From assembly GCF_007827955.1 (NCBI RefSeq), contig NZ_VITR01000018.1:62001-126000 (forward strand): DNA of 64,000 nucleotides. Direction: 5' to 3'. The notes beneath the pieces are model-generated. The model was not told where the DNA came from, made no database searches, and saw only the letters and a list, made by a program, of their open reading frames with translations. This document shows positions 7,561 to 17,685 of this stretch, piece by piece. The number at the start of each line of letters is the position of its first letter. Position 1 is the first letter of the stretch. Source of the stretch: Nitrospirillum pindoramense. GTDB lineage: Bacteria > Pseudomonadota > Alphaproteobacteria > Azospirillales > Azospirillaceae. Position numbers and translations under genes: made by a program.

Positions 7561-10440
7561 ATGACCCGCGATCTTAAAGACACCGTTTTCCTGCCGCGTA
7601 CCGATTTCCCCATGCGCGGCGGCCTGCCGAAGAAGGAGCCGGAGTTGCTGGCCCACTGGGCGGCCATCGACCTGTACGGCAAGCTGCGCCAGGATGGGGC
7701 GGAACGCGCGCCCTTCGTGCTGCATGACGGCCCGCCCTACGCCAACGGCAACATCCATATCGGCCACGCGGTCAACAAGATCCTGAAGGATGTGGTTATC
7801 CGCAGCCAGCAGATGCAGGGCCGCAACGCCGTCTACGTCCCCGGCTGGGACTGCCACGGCCTGCCCATCGAATGGAAGATCGAGGAGAAGTACCGCAAGG
7901 CCGGCAAGGATAAGGACGAGGTGCCCGTCCTGCAGTTCCGGGCCGAATGCCGCAACTTCGCCGCCGAATGGGTGGGTATCCAGGCCGCCGAGTTCCGCCG
8001 CCTGGGTGTGGAAGGCGACTGGCAGAACCCCTACCTGACCATGGCGTTCGACGCCGAATCCGCCATCGTGCGCGAGATCCACAAGTTCCTGCTGAATGGC
8101 GGCCTGTACAAGGGCGCCAAGCCCGTCATGTGGTCGGTGGTGGAAAAGACCGCCCTGGCCGAGGCGGAGGTCGAGTATCAGGACGTGACCTCGCCCATGA
8201 TCTGGGTGCGCTTCCCCGTGGTGGCGGCGCCCACGCCGGTGCTGAACGGCGCCGCGGTCGTCATCTGGACCACCACCCCCTGGACCATGCCGGGCAACCG
8301 CGCCGTGGCCTATGGCGAGGATATCCCCTACGCCGTCTATACCGTGACCGAGGCCCAGGAAGGCTCGCTCGCCAAGGTGGGTGAAAAGCTGATCCTGGCC
8401 CAGGCCCTGGCCGACGGGGTGGCGACATCGGCCAAGGCGACATTCGCGAAGGGCGCCGACGTCACCGCCGCCGACCTCAACGGCGCCATCCTGGCCCATC
8501 CCTTCCGCGGCCATCCGGAGGCCAACGGCGGCTACGACTATGCCGTGCCGCTGCTGCCGGGCGACCATGTCACGTCCGACGCCGGCACCGGCTTCGTCCA
8601 CACCGCCCCCGGCCATGGCGCGGAGGACTTCGACCTCGGCCGCAAGTTCGGGCTGGAGGTGCCGCAGACCGTGGACGCGGACGGCAGCTACTACGCCCAT
8701 GTGCCGCTGTTCGCCGGCGCCCGCGTCTACACGCCCGAGGGCAAGCCGGGCGACGCCAACGGCAAGTCCATCAGCACCCTGATCGCGCAAGGGGCGCTGC
8801 TGGCCAAGGGCAACCTGAAGCACAGCTATCCGCACAGCTGGCGGTCCAAGGCGCCGCTGATCTTCCGCACCACGCCGCAGTGGTTCATCTCCATGGACAC
8901 CAACGACCTGCGGACGCGGGCGCTGGCGGCCATCGATGAGACGCAGTGGGTGCCGCCGCAAGGCCGCAACCGCATCTATTCCATGGTGGAAAGCCGCCCC
9001 GACTGGTGCATCAGCCGGCAGCGCGCCTGGGGCGTGCCCATCGCCCTGTTCCTGTCCAAGACGGATGGCCAGCCCCTGAAGGACGAGGGCGTGCTGAACC
9101 GCATCGCCAGCTTCTTCGAGACCGAGGGGGCGGATGCCTGGTACAGCCGGCCCGCCGCCGACTTCCTGGGCCCGGACTATGACCCCGCCGATTACGACCA
9201 GGTGTTCGACATCGTCGACGTCTGGTTCGAATCGGGTTCCACCCACGCCTTCGTGCTGGAGCGGCGCAACGACCTGTCGTCGCCCGCCGACCTCTACCTG
9301 GAGGGGTCGGACCAGCATCGCGGCTGGTTCCATTCCTCGCTACTGGAAAGCTGCGGCACCCGGGGCCGCGCGCCCTTCAAGGCGGTGCTGACCCACGGCT
9401 TCGCCCTGGACGAACAGGGCCGCAAGATGTCCAAGTCCCTGGGCAACGTGGTGGCGCCGCAGCAGGTGATGGAGGAATACGGCGCCGACATCCTGCGCCT
9501 GTGGGTCGTGGGCTCCGACTATTCGGAGGACCTGAAGGTCGGCAAGGAAATCCTGAAGAGCAACGCCGACCTTTACCGCCGCCTGCGCAACACCCTGCGC
9601 TATCTGTTGGGCGCCCTGGCCGACTTCACGGAGGCCGAGCGGGTGGAATCGGCGGCCATGCCTGACCTGGAGCGCTGGGTGCTGCACCGCCTGGCCGAGA
9701 TGGACGGCATCGTGCGCCAGTCTACCAAGGAATACGACCTGCACCGCCTGATCACCGAGCTGCATAACTTCTGCGCGGTGGACCTGTCGGCCTTCTACTT
9801 CGACGTCCGCAAGGACAGCCTGTACTGCGACGCGCCGACCAGCGACCGCCGCCGCGCCGTGCGCACGGTGCTGGAGCAGCTGTTCCTGACGCTGACGGCC
9901 TGGCTGGCCCCCATCCTGTGCTTCACGACGGAGGAGGCTTGGCTGGCCTTCCGCGCCGAGGGCGACGACGCCCGCCGGGCGGCGCTGCCGGAGAGCGTGC
10001 ATCTGCGCCAGTTCCCGGACATTCCGGCCGGCTGGCGCGACGACGCCCTGGCCGCCCGCTGGGCGGTGGTGCGCGACCTGCGCCGCGTGGTCACCGGCGC
10101 CCTGGAACTGAAGCGCGCCGACAAGACCATCGGCTCCTCCCTGCAGGCGCATCCGACGGTGCATGTGCAGCCGGAGCATCAGGCGGCTCTCGCCGGCCTG
10201 GATCTGGCGGAAATCAGCATCACCTCCGGCATCACCGTGACCCTGGAGCCGGCGCCGGAAGGCGCCTTCGCCCTGGCCGACGTGGCCGGCGTGGGCGTGG
10301 TGTTCGGCGCGGCCGAGGGTGAGAAGTGCGAGCGCTGCTGGCGCATCCTGCCGGAGGTGCCGGCCGCCGCCGAAGGTGTGGAACAACTGTGCCATCGCTG
10401 CGATGACGCCGTTGGTCCCGTTGGGGGCGACCAGGTATGA
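7561..10440 (+). CDS. ileS: Isoleucine--tRNA ligase
   Basis: A 959-residue class I synthetase that charges tRNA-Ile in the cytoplasm and edits mischarged valine. It has the HIGH signature as GNIHIGH near residue 62, the large CP1 editing insertion with WTTTPWTMPGNRAV, the GWDCHGLPIEWKIE motif and KMSKS near 624 (GRKMSKSLGN). The C-terminal zinc finger is complete (CERCWR then CHRC), which marks the bacterial zinc-bearing IleS type. It overlaps lspA by four bases (ATGA), so the two are almost certainly translationally coupled. Confidence 0.98.
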   Translation: MTRDLKDTVFLPRTDFPMRGGLPKKEPELLAHWAAIDLYGKLRQDGAERAPFVLHDGPPYANGNIHIGHAVNKILKDVVIRSQQMQGRNAVYVPGWDCHGLPIEWKIEEKYRKAGKDKDEVPVLQFRAECRNFAAEWVGIQAAEFRRLGVEGDWQNPYLTMAFDAESAIVREIHKFLLNGGLYKGAKPVMWSVVEKTALAEAEVEYQDVTSPMIWVRFPVVAAPTPVLNGAAVVIWTTTPWTMPGNRAVAYGEDIPYAVYTVTEAQEGSLAKVGEKLILAQALADGVATSAKATFAKGADVTAADLNGAILAHPFRGHPEANGGYDYAVPLLPGDHVTSDAGTGFVHTAPGHGAEDFDLGRKFGLEVPQTVDADGSYYAHVPLFAGARVYTPEGKPGDANGKSISTLIAQGALLAKGNLKHSYPHSWRSKAPLIFRTTPQWFISMDTNDLRTRALAAIDETQWVPPQGRNRIYSMVESRPDWCISRQRAWGVPIALFLSKTDGQPLKDEGVLNRIASFFETEGADAWYSRPAADFLGPDYDPADYDQVFDIVDVWFESGSTHAFVLERRNDLSSPADLYLEGSDQHRGWFHSSLLESCGTRGRAPFKAVLTHGFALDEQGRKMSKSLGNVVAPQQVMEEYGADILRLWVVGSDYSEDLKVGKEILKSNADLYRRLRNTLRYLLGALADFTEAERVESAAMPDLERWVLHRLAEMDGIVRQSTKEYDLHRLITELHNFCAVDLSAFYFDVRKDSLYCDAPTSDRRRAVRTVLEQLFLTLTAWLAPILCFTTEEAWLAFRAEGDDARRAALPESVHLRQFPDIPAGWRDDALAARWAVVRDLRRVVTGALELKRADKTIGSSLQAHPTVHVQPEHQAALAGLDLAEISITSGITVTLEPAPEGAFALADVAGVGVVFGAAEGEKCERCWRILPEVPAAAEGVEQLCHRCDDAVGPVGGDQV

Positions 10441-10934
10441 GCATGCTGGCCCGCGTCTTGGGGCGCTTCGGTGTTCCTGGCCTGGTCGCGGCGGCCCTGG
10501 TCCTGGCCGCCGACCAGGCCAGCAAGGCCGCCATCCTGGGCCGCTTCGCCGAGGCGGGTGACGGCATCACCCTGCTGCCCTTCTTCAACCTGGTGCTGGT
10601 CTGGAATCACGGTGTCAGCTTCGGCCTGTTTAATCAGGGCGGCGCGACGGGCACCGTCATGTTGATCGTGTTAGCCCTGGTCATCACCGCCGCCATGGCG
10701 GTGTGGATGCGGCGCGCGGCCCGCCTGGTCGAGGCGGTCTGCGCCGGCATGGTGATCGGCGGGGCGTTGGGGAATGTGATCGACCGGCTGCGCCTGGGCG
10801 CCGTCGTTGATTTTCTGGACTTCCACATCGCGGCATGGCATTGGCCGGCATTCAACGTCGCCGACAGCGGCATCGTGGTCGGGATGCTGGTGCTGGTCGT
10901 GGATGGGCTGTTCGTCAGGCCCGCGACGCGGTAG
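10437..10934 (+). CDS. lspA: Lipoprotein signal peptidase (signal peptidase II)
   Basis: A 165-residue inner-membrane aspartic protease that cuts prolipoprotein signal peptides just before the lipidated Cys. It shows the four-helix pattern, the N-terminal AADQASKAAIL segment, VWNHGVSFGLF, and both catalytic Asp motifs: GNVIDRLRLGAVVDF and FNVADSGI. Its start overlaps the ileS stop (ATGA). A likely client, the BamF-type lipoprotein, is encoded 153 bp downstream. The gap between them is rich in repeated GGGT/ACCC words but holds no gene. Confidence 0.96.
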   Translation: MSMLARVLGRFGVPGLVAAALVLAADQASKAAILGRFAEAGDGITLLPFFNLVLVWNHGVSFGLFNQGGATGTVMLIVLALVITAAMAVWMRRAARLVEAVCAGMVIGGALGNVIDRLRLGAVVDFLDFHIAAWHWPAFNVADSGIVVGMLVLVVDGLFVRPATR

Positions 10935-11087
10935 GGTGTCGCCGGCACGGGGAATGCCGGCAGGGGAACGCCAGTTGGGGAACGGTGGGGTTCCCCGGGT
11001 GGGGTTTACCCAACGGGTTCCCAGAGTGGGTTAGGGTCAGGTTCACGGGGTCCCGGGGTCCGGGGCCTACATTCGACGGACGAGGAT

Positions 11088-11591
11088 ATGGGCGAGAATT
11101 CTAAGGTGTTTAGCGCGCGGCTGATGCTCGCGGCGGCCGGTTTGGCAGCCCTGACGGGGTGTGACAGCCTGGACTACCTGTTCGGCGGGTCGCGGCCGAC
11201 GCCGGACGAGTTTCGGGTGCTGGCGCGCGCGCCGCTGGAGGTGCCGCCCGATTTCAACCTGCGTCCGCCGCAGCCGGGCAGCCCGCGCCCGCAGGAGATC
11301 GTGAAGGAGACGCGGGCCACCAGCACCGTGTTCGGCGCCGCCACCACCGAGGCGACGGCCGTGGCCTCCGCCACCGCCAACCAGAGCAAGGGCGAAGCGG
11401 CCCTCGTGGCCAAGGCCGGCGGCGATCAGGCCGACCCGCAGATCCGCAAGATCGTCGACAAGGAATGGCCGGGCACCGTGGTCGGCGACCGTGGTTTCCT
11501 GGACAGCCTGATGTTCTGGAAGGGTGACGACAAGCCGTCGGCGAACGCCCCGACGGTGCAGCGCGACAGCAGCTCTGCCGGCGCCCACTGA
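11088..11591 (+). CDS. bamF: DUF3035 / BamF-type outer-membrane lipoprotein
   Basis: A 167-residue lipoprotein. The signal segment ends in the lipobox LTGC (Cys about residue 26), so it should be lipidated and sent to the outer membrane. The segment TPDEFRVLARAPLEVPPDFNLRPPQPG is the hallmark of the DUF3035 family, known in alphaproteobacteria as BamF, an accessory subunit of the outer-membrane protein assembly (BAM) complex. The C-terminal half is Ala/Thr-rich with a closing ADPQIRKIVDKEWPG motif. A purine-rich GGACGAGG lies just before the ATG, and a strong terminator follows. Confidence 0.82.
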   Translation: MGENSKVFSARLMLAAAGLAALTGCDSLDYLFGGSRPTPDEFRVLARAPLEVPPDFNLRPPQPGSPRPQEIVKETRATSTVFGAATTEATAVASATANQSKGEAALVAKAGGDQADPQIRKIVDKEWPGTVVGDRGFLDSLMFWKGDDKPSANAPTVQRDSSSAGAH

Positions 11592-11607
11592 CGCCTGCCC
11601 CAATGCG

Positions 11608-11643
11608 AAGGCCCGGACGGGATGACCTCCCTCCGGGCCTTTT
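11608..11643 (+). terminator. Intrinsic terminator after bamF
   Basis: GGCCCGGA and TCCGGGCC arms flank a short loop, preceded by AA and followed by TTTT. It lies 17 bp after the bamF stop and closes the ileS-lspA-bamF block. Confidence 0.85.
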
Positions 11644-11826
11644 GTCATGGACTGATGATTTTCGGGCAAACCCTTGCCCCATGCATTGCGTTTTGCAAGC
11701 TCCGGGTCGTTTCCGGTGTCAAGCCCGGAGGATGGCCTCCCTTTTCCGCCGCCCGTGACGCCCCGCCCGCTGGCATGCGGGTTGCTGTTGGACTCCTGAC
11801 AGCGATCCAGGCTCCGGGGGGTTCCG

Positions 11827-12438
11827 ATGACGTTCACGTTCGACGATTTCAAGGCACGCTTCTTCCAGGCCGGTCCCCTGGCGGGCCGGACCGCTCCGGA
11901 AACCCCGGCGGCCGTGGCCATGCAGGACAATCCGCTGCCCAACGGCTTGGGCGCACGCCGCCGGGCCGCGCGTCCCGGCGCCGGTTCCGACAGCCTTGAC
12001 GGCCTTCCCATCTCGGCAATTCTTGCCGCCATCAAGGCAGATCCTGCCGCCCTGCACCGGCGCCGTGCCGTGCTGGAGGGGGAAATCCGTTCCGTGTGGT
12101 CCACCCTGCAGGAACTGGTGCGGGAGTATCGCGCCCTGGGCGATGACGCCATGCTGCCCCAGGATGTCAGCCCCACCTTGCCCGCCAAGGCCCCCAAGGC
12201 TTCTAACGGCCTGCCAAAGGAAATGGCGTCCCTGGGCGACGCCATCGGCCTGCCCCTGAGTGTCCTGCCCGACAGTGCCCTGCCCGCCGCCGCGCCCGCA
12301 CCGGCCCCCGCACCGGTGGTGGTGGACCAGGGCGGCCTGTTCGCCGTGGAGGAGGATGTCGCGGTGGTTCAGTCGGAACCGGTGCGCCTGCCCCGGTCCC
12401 GGGCCATGGTGCGCCCCGCCCGCCGCCAGGCCCGTTGA
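11827..12438 (+). CDS. Hypothetical protein with helical core and Ala/Pro-rich tail
   Basis: A 203-residue protein that I do not recognise. Residues ~60-105 form a predicted amphipathic helical region (PISAILAAIKADPAAL, then LEGEIRSVWSTLQELVREYRAL). Residues ~150-175 are a low-complexity Ala/Pro stretch, and the C-terminus is basic (RPARRQAR). No signal peptide or membrane segment is seen. The ATG has a G-rich ribosome site (GGGGGG 5 bp upstream), and codon use is that of the neighbours, which supports a real gene. It converges with the GSGD-repeat gene, leaving 14 bp between stops. Confidence 0.6.
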   Translation: MTFTFDDFKARFFQAGPLAGRTAPETPAAVAMQDNPLPNGLGARRRAARPGAGSDSLDGLPISAILAAIKADPAALHRRRAVLEGEIRSVWSTLQELVREYRALGDDAMLPQDVSPTLPAKAPKASNGLPKEMASLGDAIGLPLSVLPDSALPAAAPAPAPAPVVVDQGGLFAVEEDVAVVQSEPVRLPRSRAMVRPARRQAR

Positions 12439-12452
12439 TCAATCCCGTCAGG

Positions 12453-13487
12453 TCAGCGTCCGCCCGCGTGAACGTCGCCGCTGCCGCTGCGTGACTGCTC
12501 CAGCCGGCCGGTCACCTGATCGATCGTCACGTCACCACTGCCGCTCAGCGAGAGGGTGGCATCGGTGACCTTGACGTGCAGCACTTGGTCGCCGCTGCCG
12601 CTGATGGCGGTGGACAGGGTGCCGATCTCCCCGCCGTCGATGGTGATGTCGCCGTTGCCCGACTGCTTCAGTTGGGCGGTGGGCGCCGACACCGCGTGGA
12701 TGGTCAGCGAACCCGAACCGCCGAGATGGGCCGACAAGGGCCCTTGCACCTTGGCCGCCGCCAGATCGCCCGAGCCGTCGATGGTCAGGCGCAGGTCCTG
12801 CACCGCCGGCAGGGTGACGTTGCCCGATCCGCTGATCTTGGCCTGGGTGGTGCCGCCGCTGCCCCCGCCGATGGTGATGGTGCCGCTGCCGCTGCTCTCC
12901 AGGTCGGTGGAGGGGCCGGTCATCTGGATGATGCCGACATTGCCCGAGCCGGCCACGCGTACCTTCAGCGCGCCCTCCAGGCGATCCAGCTGGGTATCGC
13001 CCGACCCATGGATGCGGATCTGGGCGCCGCCCGCCACCCGGTCGACCTTGAAATCGCCAGAGCCGTCCAGGGTCAGCCCCAGGGCGCCGAAGCCGCCGTT
13101 GGCCTGGTAGTCGGTGGACCCGCCCTCCTGCACCTCCAGCGGGATACCGGCGGGTACGGTGATGGCGATGCGCAAGGTGGGCTGCCAGCGCGTCCAATCC
13201 TCCCCCTCGCGGTAGCAGCGGCGGCCGCTGATGCCCAGCTGGGCCACCTGGCCGCCGCTGGCCGTCAGCTGGTCCAGCTCCTTCGGGTCATCCGCCGTGG
13301 CCCGGATGCTTACGTCGTGCGCGCTGGATGAGGCGGTGATGTCCACCGTGCGGGCGCAGGGGGTTGTGATCCGCAGGGACTGCCCCTGCAGCGTCCAGCT
13401 GCGTTCCCCCGCCCAGGCGCTGGCGGCGGCGGTGAGTGTCACGACCGAGAGGGGCAGGGCGAGGGCGATTCGATGAAGACGGGACAT
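12453..13487 (-). CDS. Exported GIN/DUF2807-type beta-repeat protein
   Basis: A 344-residue protein with a clear signal peptide (hydrophobic ALALPLSVVTLTAAASAWA, cleavage near residue 26). The mature part is built of about nine repeated strands centred on GSGD, GSGN or GSGS (for example LDGSGDFKVDRV, IHGSGDTQLDRL, ISGSGNVTL, LSGSGDVTIDQV), each spaced about 20-25 residues. This is the pattern of the GIN domain (DUF2807, putative autotransporter adhesin head), a right-handed beta-solenoid. It is therefore periplasmic or surface-exposed. The molecular role is unknown. It ends in a short GDVHAGGR tail without an outer-membrane anchor domain. Confidence 0.75.
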   Translation of the reverse strand: MSRLHRIALALPLSVVTLTAAASAWAGERSWTLQGQSLRITTPCARTVDITASSSAHDVSIRATADDPKELDQLTASGGQVAQLGISGRRCYREGEDWTRWQPTLRIAITVPAGIPLEVQEGGSTDYQANGGFGALGLTLDGSGDFKVDRVAGGAQIRIHGSGDTQLDRLEGALKVRVAGSGNVGIIQMTGPSTDLESSGSGTITIGGGSGGTTQAKISGSGNVTLPAVQDLRLTIDGSGDLAAAKVQGPLSAHLGGSGSLTIHAVSAPTAQLKQSGNGDITIDGGEIGTLSTAISGSGDQVLHVKVTDATLSLSGSGDVTIDQVTGRLEQSRSGSGDVHAGGR

Positions 13488-13795
13488 GGGGGCGGACTCG
13501 TCCAGGGTTGCGGCATTGTCACCATTGTCGCCGGGCGGCGGGGGCGATCAAGCGCGTAGCGGGCGATGGAACCGATCCGGCCCGCCGGCTTGTGCCAAGT
13601 GGCCCCATTCGCCCGGGCCTGCGCCGCCGCGCCCCCGCCCGGTAACGTCAAAAACGGGGACAAAATCGCGTCAAACGGACGAAATTCCCCTCCGGACCGC
13701 TGCTTAACCCCCGGCAACCGTGCTAAACCCCTGGGGCTTTCCAGGGGCGGGATAATGGGATCCGGATGCCCCTGGCCACAGGTCAGGAGAGAACG
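13488..13795. other. Divergent intergenic region between GIN protein and pgi
   Basis: 308 bp without a supportable gene. It must carry promoters for both divergent genes. A 7-bp hairpin (CCCCTGG 13728-13734 with CCAGGGG 13741-13747) lies about 50 bp before pgi. The pgi ribosome site AGGAGA is at 13785-13790. Confidence 0.5.
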
Positions 13796-15463
13796 ATGTC
13801 AGCCACGCAGACCCCCACCCCGGACACGCCCCTGGTTCAGTCCCCGGCTTGGGCGGCGCTGGCCCGGCACCGCCAGGCGCTGGACGGCGTGCATATGCGC
13901 GACCTGTTCGCCGCCGACCCGGAGCGGTTCGACAAATACTCCCTGAAGCTGGGCACCCTGCTGCTGGACTATTCCAAGAACCGGCTGACCGACGAGACCC
14001 TGCCCCTGCTGCTGGACTTCGCCCGCGCCCGTGACCTGGAAGGCTGGCGCGACCGGATGTTCGCCGGTGCCGCCATCAACCTGACGGAAGGCCGCGCCGT
14101 GCTGCACACCGCCCTGCGCCAGCCCAAGGGCGCCACGGTGCTGGTCGACGGCCGCAACGTGGTGCCGGATGTGCACGCCGTGCTGGATCGCATGGGCGCC
14201 TTCGCCACCGCCGTCCGCGATGGGGTGTGGCGCGGCTGGACCGGCCAGCCCATCACCGACATCGTCAACATCGGCATCGGCGGTTCCGACCTGGGCCCCG
14301 TCATGGTGACCCAGGCGCTGACCCCCTATCACCACCCGCACCTGCAGGCCCATTTCGTCTCCAACGTCGACGGCACCCACATCGCCGAGGTGCTGAAGAA
14401 GGTGGATGCGGAGACGACGCTGTTCATCATCGCCTCCAAGACCTTCACCACGCAGGAAACGCTGGCCAACGCCCACACGGCGCGCGACTGGCTGCTGGCC
14501 CAGGGCGCGCCGGCGGACGCGGTGGCCAAGCACTTCGTGGCCGTGTCGACCAACGCCAAGGAGGTCGCGGCCTTCGGCATCGACACCGACAACATGTTCG
14601 GCTTCTGGGACTGGGTGGGCGGCCGCTATAGCCTGTGGTCGGCCATCGGCCTGCCCATCCTGCTGATGATCGGCCCCGACCGCTTCGCCGAGCTGCTGGC
14701 CGGCGCCCACGCGATGGACGAGCATTTCCGCACCGCCCCGCTGGACGCCAACATGCCGGTGCTGATGGGCCTGATCGGCCTGTGGTACGTGAATTTCTGG
14801 GACGCCCAGTCCTATGCCGTGCTGCCCTATGACCAGTACCTGGCCCGCCTGCCGGCCTACCTGCAGCAGGCGGATATGGAGAGCAACGGCAAGGGTGTCG
14901 ACCGCGACGGCCGCCCGGTGGACTACGCCACCGGCCCGGTGCTGTTCGGCGAGCCCGGTACCAACGGCCAGCACGCCTTCTACCAGCTGATCCACCAGGG
15001 CACGCCGCTGATCCCGGCGGATTTCCTGGCGCCCATCGAGACGCACAACCCGGTGGGCCGCCACCACACCCTGCTGCTGGCCAACTTCCTGGCCCAAACC
15101 GAGGCCCTGTTGCTGGGCAAGACCGAGGATGAGGCGCGGGCCGAACTGGCCGCCCAGGGCCTGGATGGCGAGGAGCTGGAGGCCCTGGTGCCGCACAAGG
15201 TCTTCACCGGCAACCGCCCGACCAACACCCTGCTGTTCCAGAAGCTGGACCCGCACACCCTGGGCACGCTGATCGCGCTCTATGAGCACAAGATCTTCGT
15301 GCAGGGCATCCTGTGGAACCTGAACTCCTTCGACCAGTGGGGCGTGGAGCTGGGCAAGCAGCTGGCCAAGGCCATCCTGCCGGAGCTGGAGGGCGGGTCG
15401 CGCCGGGGGCATGACTGCTCCACCGCCGGCCTCATCCGCCTGGTGCGCGACGGCCTGCGCTGA
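13796..15463 (+). CDS. pgi: Glucose-6-phosphate isomerase
   Basis: A 555-residue cytoplasmic enzyme that interconverts glucose 6-phosphate and fructose 6-phosphate, at the entry to glycolysis and gluconeogenesis. It carries [12 protein letters not shown] (phosphate binding), SKTFTTQET, the family signature [18 protein letters not shown] and [11 protein letters not shown]. Length is that of the long bacterial/eukaryotic-type Pgi. I start at 13796 (MSATQTPTP), 5 bp after an AGGAGA ribosome site, rather than at the ATG 30 bp upstream. A terminator follows. Confidence 0.97.
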   Translation: MSATQTPTPDTPLVQSPAWAALARHRQALDGVHMRDLFAADPERFDKYSLKLGTLLLDYSKNRLTDETLPLLLDFARARDLEGWRDRMFAGAAINLTEGRAVLHTALRQPKGATVLVDGRNVVPDVHAVLDRMGAFATAVRDGVWRGWTGQPITDIVNIGIGGSDLGPVMVTQALTPYHHPHLQAHFVSNVDGTHIAEVLKKVDAETTLFIIASKTFTTQETLANAHTARDWLLAQGAPADAVAKHFVAVSTNAKEVAAFGIDTDNMFGFWDWVGGRYSLWSAIGLPILLMIGPDRFAELLAGAHAMDEHFRTAPLDANMPVLMGLIGLWYVNFWDAQSYAVLPYDQYLARLPAYLQQADMESNGKGVDRDGRPVDYATGPVLFGEPGTNGQHAFYQLIHQGTPLIPADFLAPIETHNPVGRHHTLLLANFLAQTEALLLGKTEDEARAELAAQGLDGEELEALVPHKVFTGNRPTNTLLFQKLDPHTLGTLIALYEHKIFVQGILWNLNSFDQWGVELGKQLAKAILPELEGGSRRGHDCSTAGLIRLVRDGLR

Positions 15464-15478
15464 GTGCCTGAGGGAAGT

Positions 15479-15511
15479 GCCGGGCATGCCCTTACAGGGT
15501 GCCCGGCTTTC
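15479..15511 (+). terminator. Intrinsic terminator after pgi
   Basis: 8-bp stem GCCGGGCA (15479-15486) with TGCCCGGC (15500-15507), followed by TTT. It lies 15 bp after the pgi stop. Confidence 0.7.
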
Positions 15512-15614
15512 CCGTGGCGCTTTGCGTCGGCGTTTCCGCTGAGTCTGTCCGCGAGCAGATTCACGCTGCACGGCGATTCCGCCGTTATGCGATCTGCTCT
15601 AGACTGGCGTCATC

Positions 15615-17558
15615 ATGCCCATCCGTCTTCTGCCTGAAACCCTGGTCAACCGCATCGCTGCCGGCGAGGTGGTGGAGCGTCCCGCCGCCGCCGTGAAGGA
15701 GCTGGTGGAGAACGCGCTGGATGCCGGCGCCAAGCGCATCGACGTCACCCTGCGCGATGGTGGCAAGGCCCTGATCCAGGTGGTGGACGATGGCGGCGGC
15801 ATGGCGGCGGAGGAGCTGTCGCTGGCGGTGGAGCGCCACGCCACCTCCAAACTGCCGGGCGACGACCTGCTGAACATCCACACCCTGGGCTTCCGGGGGG
15901 AGGCGCTACCCTCCATCGGCGCCGTCAGCCGCCTGACCATCACCAGCCGCCAGCCGGGCAGCGACAGCGCCTGGGCCCTGACGGTGGAGGGTGGGGCCAA
16001 GGGCCGGCCGGTGCCAGCCGCCCATCCAGTGGGCACCCGCATCGAGGTGCGCGACCTGTTCTACGCCACCCCGGCGCGGCTGAAGTTCCTGAAGACCACG
16101 CGGACGGAGACGGACCACGCCGTCGACGTGGTGCAGCGCCTGGCCATGGCCCACCCGGACGTCGCCTTCACGGTGGCGGACGAGGGGCGCACGCCCCTGC
16201 GCCTGCCGGCCCAGGCGGCAACTCTTAACGGCGAGGATCCGCTGCTGGCCCGCCTGGGCGCCATCATGGGGCGGGAGTTCCAGGAGAACGCCCTGCCCAT
16301 CGACGCCCGGCGCGAGGGCGTGCGGCTCTACGGCCATATCGGCCTGCCCACCCTGAACAAGAACACCGCCGCCGGCCAATACCTGTTCGTGAACGGCCGG
16401 CCGGTGCGCGACAAGCTGCTGCTGGGCGCCGTGCGCGGCGCCTATGCCGATTTCCTGGCCCGCGACCGTCATCCCCTGCTGGCCCTGTTCCTGGACATCC
16501 CGTGCGAGGATGTGGACGTCAACGTCCACCCGGCCAAGACGGAGGTGCGTTTCCGCGACCAGGGCCTGGTGCGCGGCCTGATCGTCGGCGCGCTGAAGCA
16601 TGCCCTGGCCGGCGCCGGCCACCGCGCCTCCACCACCGTGGGCCAGGCGGCCCTGGCCAGCCTGCGCCCCGAGGGGGCCAAACCCATCCCCCAGACGGCC
16701 TTCCAGTGGCAGCCGCAACCCCATGCCGGCGCCCATGCCGGTAGTAGCGCCTGGCCCGGCATCACCCGGCCCACGGCCGGGCAGGCGGAGGCCGCGCGCG
16801 CCTTCCAGGCGCCTGCCACCGCGTGGGAGGGCCCGACCCCGGCCGCCCCCGCTTATGCGTCGTCGGTCCTGGCGGAGGCGCCGGCCTGCGCCGACGCGAC
16901 CCCCGGTCCCATCAGCCCCGGCTTGGCGACCGCCGTCGCGGCGCTGGCACAGACCAACACCGACGATGTGTCCGACTTCCCCTTGGGTATCGCCCGCGCC
17001 CAGATCCACCAGACCTACATTGTCGCCCAGACCCGCGACGGCATGGTCATCGTCGACCAGCACGCCGCGCATGAGCGCCTGGTCTATGAGCGCATCAAGC
17101 AGTCCATGGTGGCCCAGGGCGTGAAGCGGCAGATGCTGTTGATCCCCGAGGTGGTGGAGCTGGAGGAGGCCGCGGCGACTCGCCTGGCCGAACGCTCCGA
17201 CGAACTGGCGGAGTTGGGCCTGTGCCTGGAATCCTTTGGCACCGGCGCCGTGGTGGTGCGGGAGATCCCGGCGCTGCTGGGCGCCAAGGCCGACATCAAG
17301 GCCCTGGTCACCGACATCGCCGATGAGCTGGCGGAGCTGGGCGACCAGCACGCGCTGAAGGAGCGGCTGGAGGAAGTTTGTTCCTCCATGGCCTGTCACG
17401 GGTCCGTCCGGGCGGGCCGGGTGTTGACGCTGGGCGAGATGGACGCGCTGCTGCGCGAGATGGAGGCCACGCCCCACAGCGGCCAGTGCAACCACGGACG
17501 CCCCACCTATGTTGAGCTGAAGCTGGCGGACATCGAGCGGCTGTTCGGCCGGCGGTGA
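15615..17558 (+). CDS. mutL: DNA mismatch repair protein MutL (endonuclease type)
   Basis: A 647-residue mismatch repair protein that couples MutS recognition to strand incision. The N-terminal GHKL ATPase has [32 protein letters not shown] and [12 protein letters not shown] Pro/Ala-rich linker spans about 350-445. The C-terminal dimerisation domain contains [12 protein letters not shown], which fits the DQHA(X)2E(X)4E metal-site motif of nicking MutL proteins, plus ACHGS and CNHGRPTY (usually CPHGRP). This implies intrinsic endonuclease activity, as expected in bacteria without MutH. The gene stands alone between pgi and a glutathione S-transferase gene. Confidence 0.96.
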   Translation: MPIRLLPETLVNRIAAGEVVERPAAAVKELVENALDAGAKRIDVTLRDGGKALIQVVDDGGGMAAEELSLAVERHATSKLPGDDLLNIHTLGFRGEALPSIGAVSRLTITSRQPGSDSAWALTVEGGAKGRPVPAAHPVGTRIEVRDLFYATPARLKFLKTTRTETDHAVDVVQRLAMAHPDVAFTVADEGRTPLRLPAQAATLNGEDPLLARLGAIMGREFQENALPIDARREGVRLYGHIGLPTLNKNTAAGQYLFVNGRPVRDKLLLGAVRGAYADFLARDRHPLLALFLDIPCEDVDVNVHPAKTEVRFRDQGLVRGLIVGALKHALAGAGHRASTTVGQAALASLRPEGAKPIPQTAFQWQPQPHAGAHAGSSAWPGITRPTAGQAEAARAFQAPATAWEGPTPAAPAYASSVLAEAPACADATPGPISPGLATAVAALAQTNTDDVSDFPLGIARAQIHQTYIVAQTRDGMVIVDQHAAHERLVYERIKQSMVAQGVKRQMLLIPEVVELEEAAATRLAERSDELAELGLCLESFGTGAVVVREIPALLGAKADIKALVTDIADELAELGDQHALKERLEEVCSSMACHGSVRAGRVLTLGEMDALLREMEATPHSGQCNHGRPTYVELKLADIERLFGRR

Positions 17559-17598
17559 CGGCCGCGCATCGCGTCGCCCAGACCCTGCCGTATCCTGA

Positions 17599-17642
17599 TG
17601 TTTACGTTGTAATCATCCGTGTCAATGATTACGGTGTAAACA
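17599..17642 (+). promoter_or_regulatory. Double palindromic operator over a probable promoter
   Basis: Two near-identical palindromes, TGTTTAC-GTT-GTAATCA (17599-17615) and TGATTAC-GGT-GTAAACA (17626-17642), have centres 27 bp apart and mirror each other. Each half-site pair is typical of a dimeric TetR- or MarR-like repressor. A possible -35 (TTTACG, 17601) and -10 (AATGAT, 17624) with a 17-bp spacer lie inside them, so binding would block transcription of the downstream glutathione S-transferase gene. The repressor gene is not adjacent. Confidence 0.65.
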
Positions 17643-17685
17643 CTGACGTCCCAAGGGCTGGGCCGCCGCGCAGGATCGATGCCCC

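Noticed and set aside
7351-9333. A 660-codon minus-strand open frame over ileS
   Set aside because: Shadow of ileS; no recognisable domain or ribosome site.
12500-13300. DNA tandem repeat array
   Set aside because: Repetition comes from the protein-level GSGD turns, with diverged DNA and varied spacing. It is coding, not a repeat array or CRISPR.
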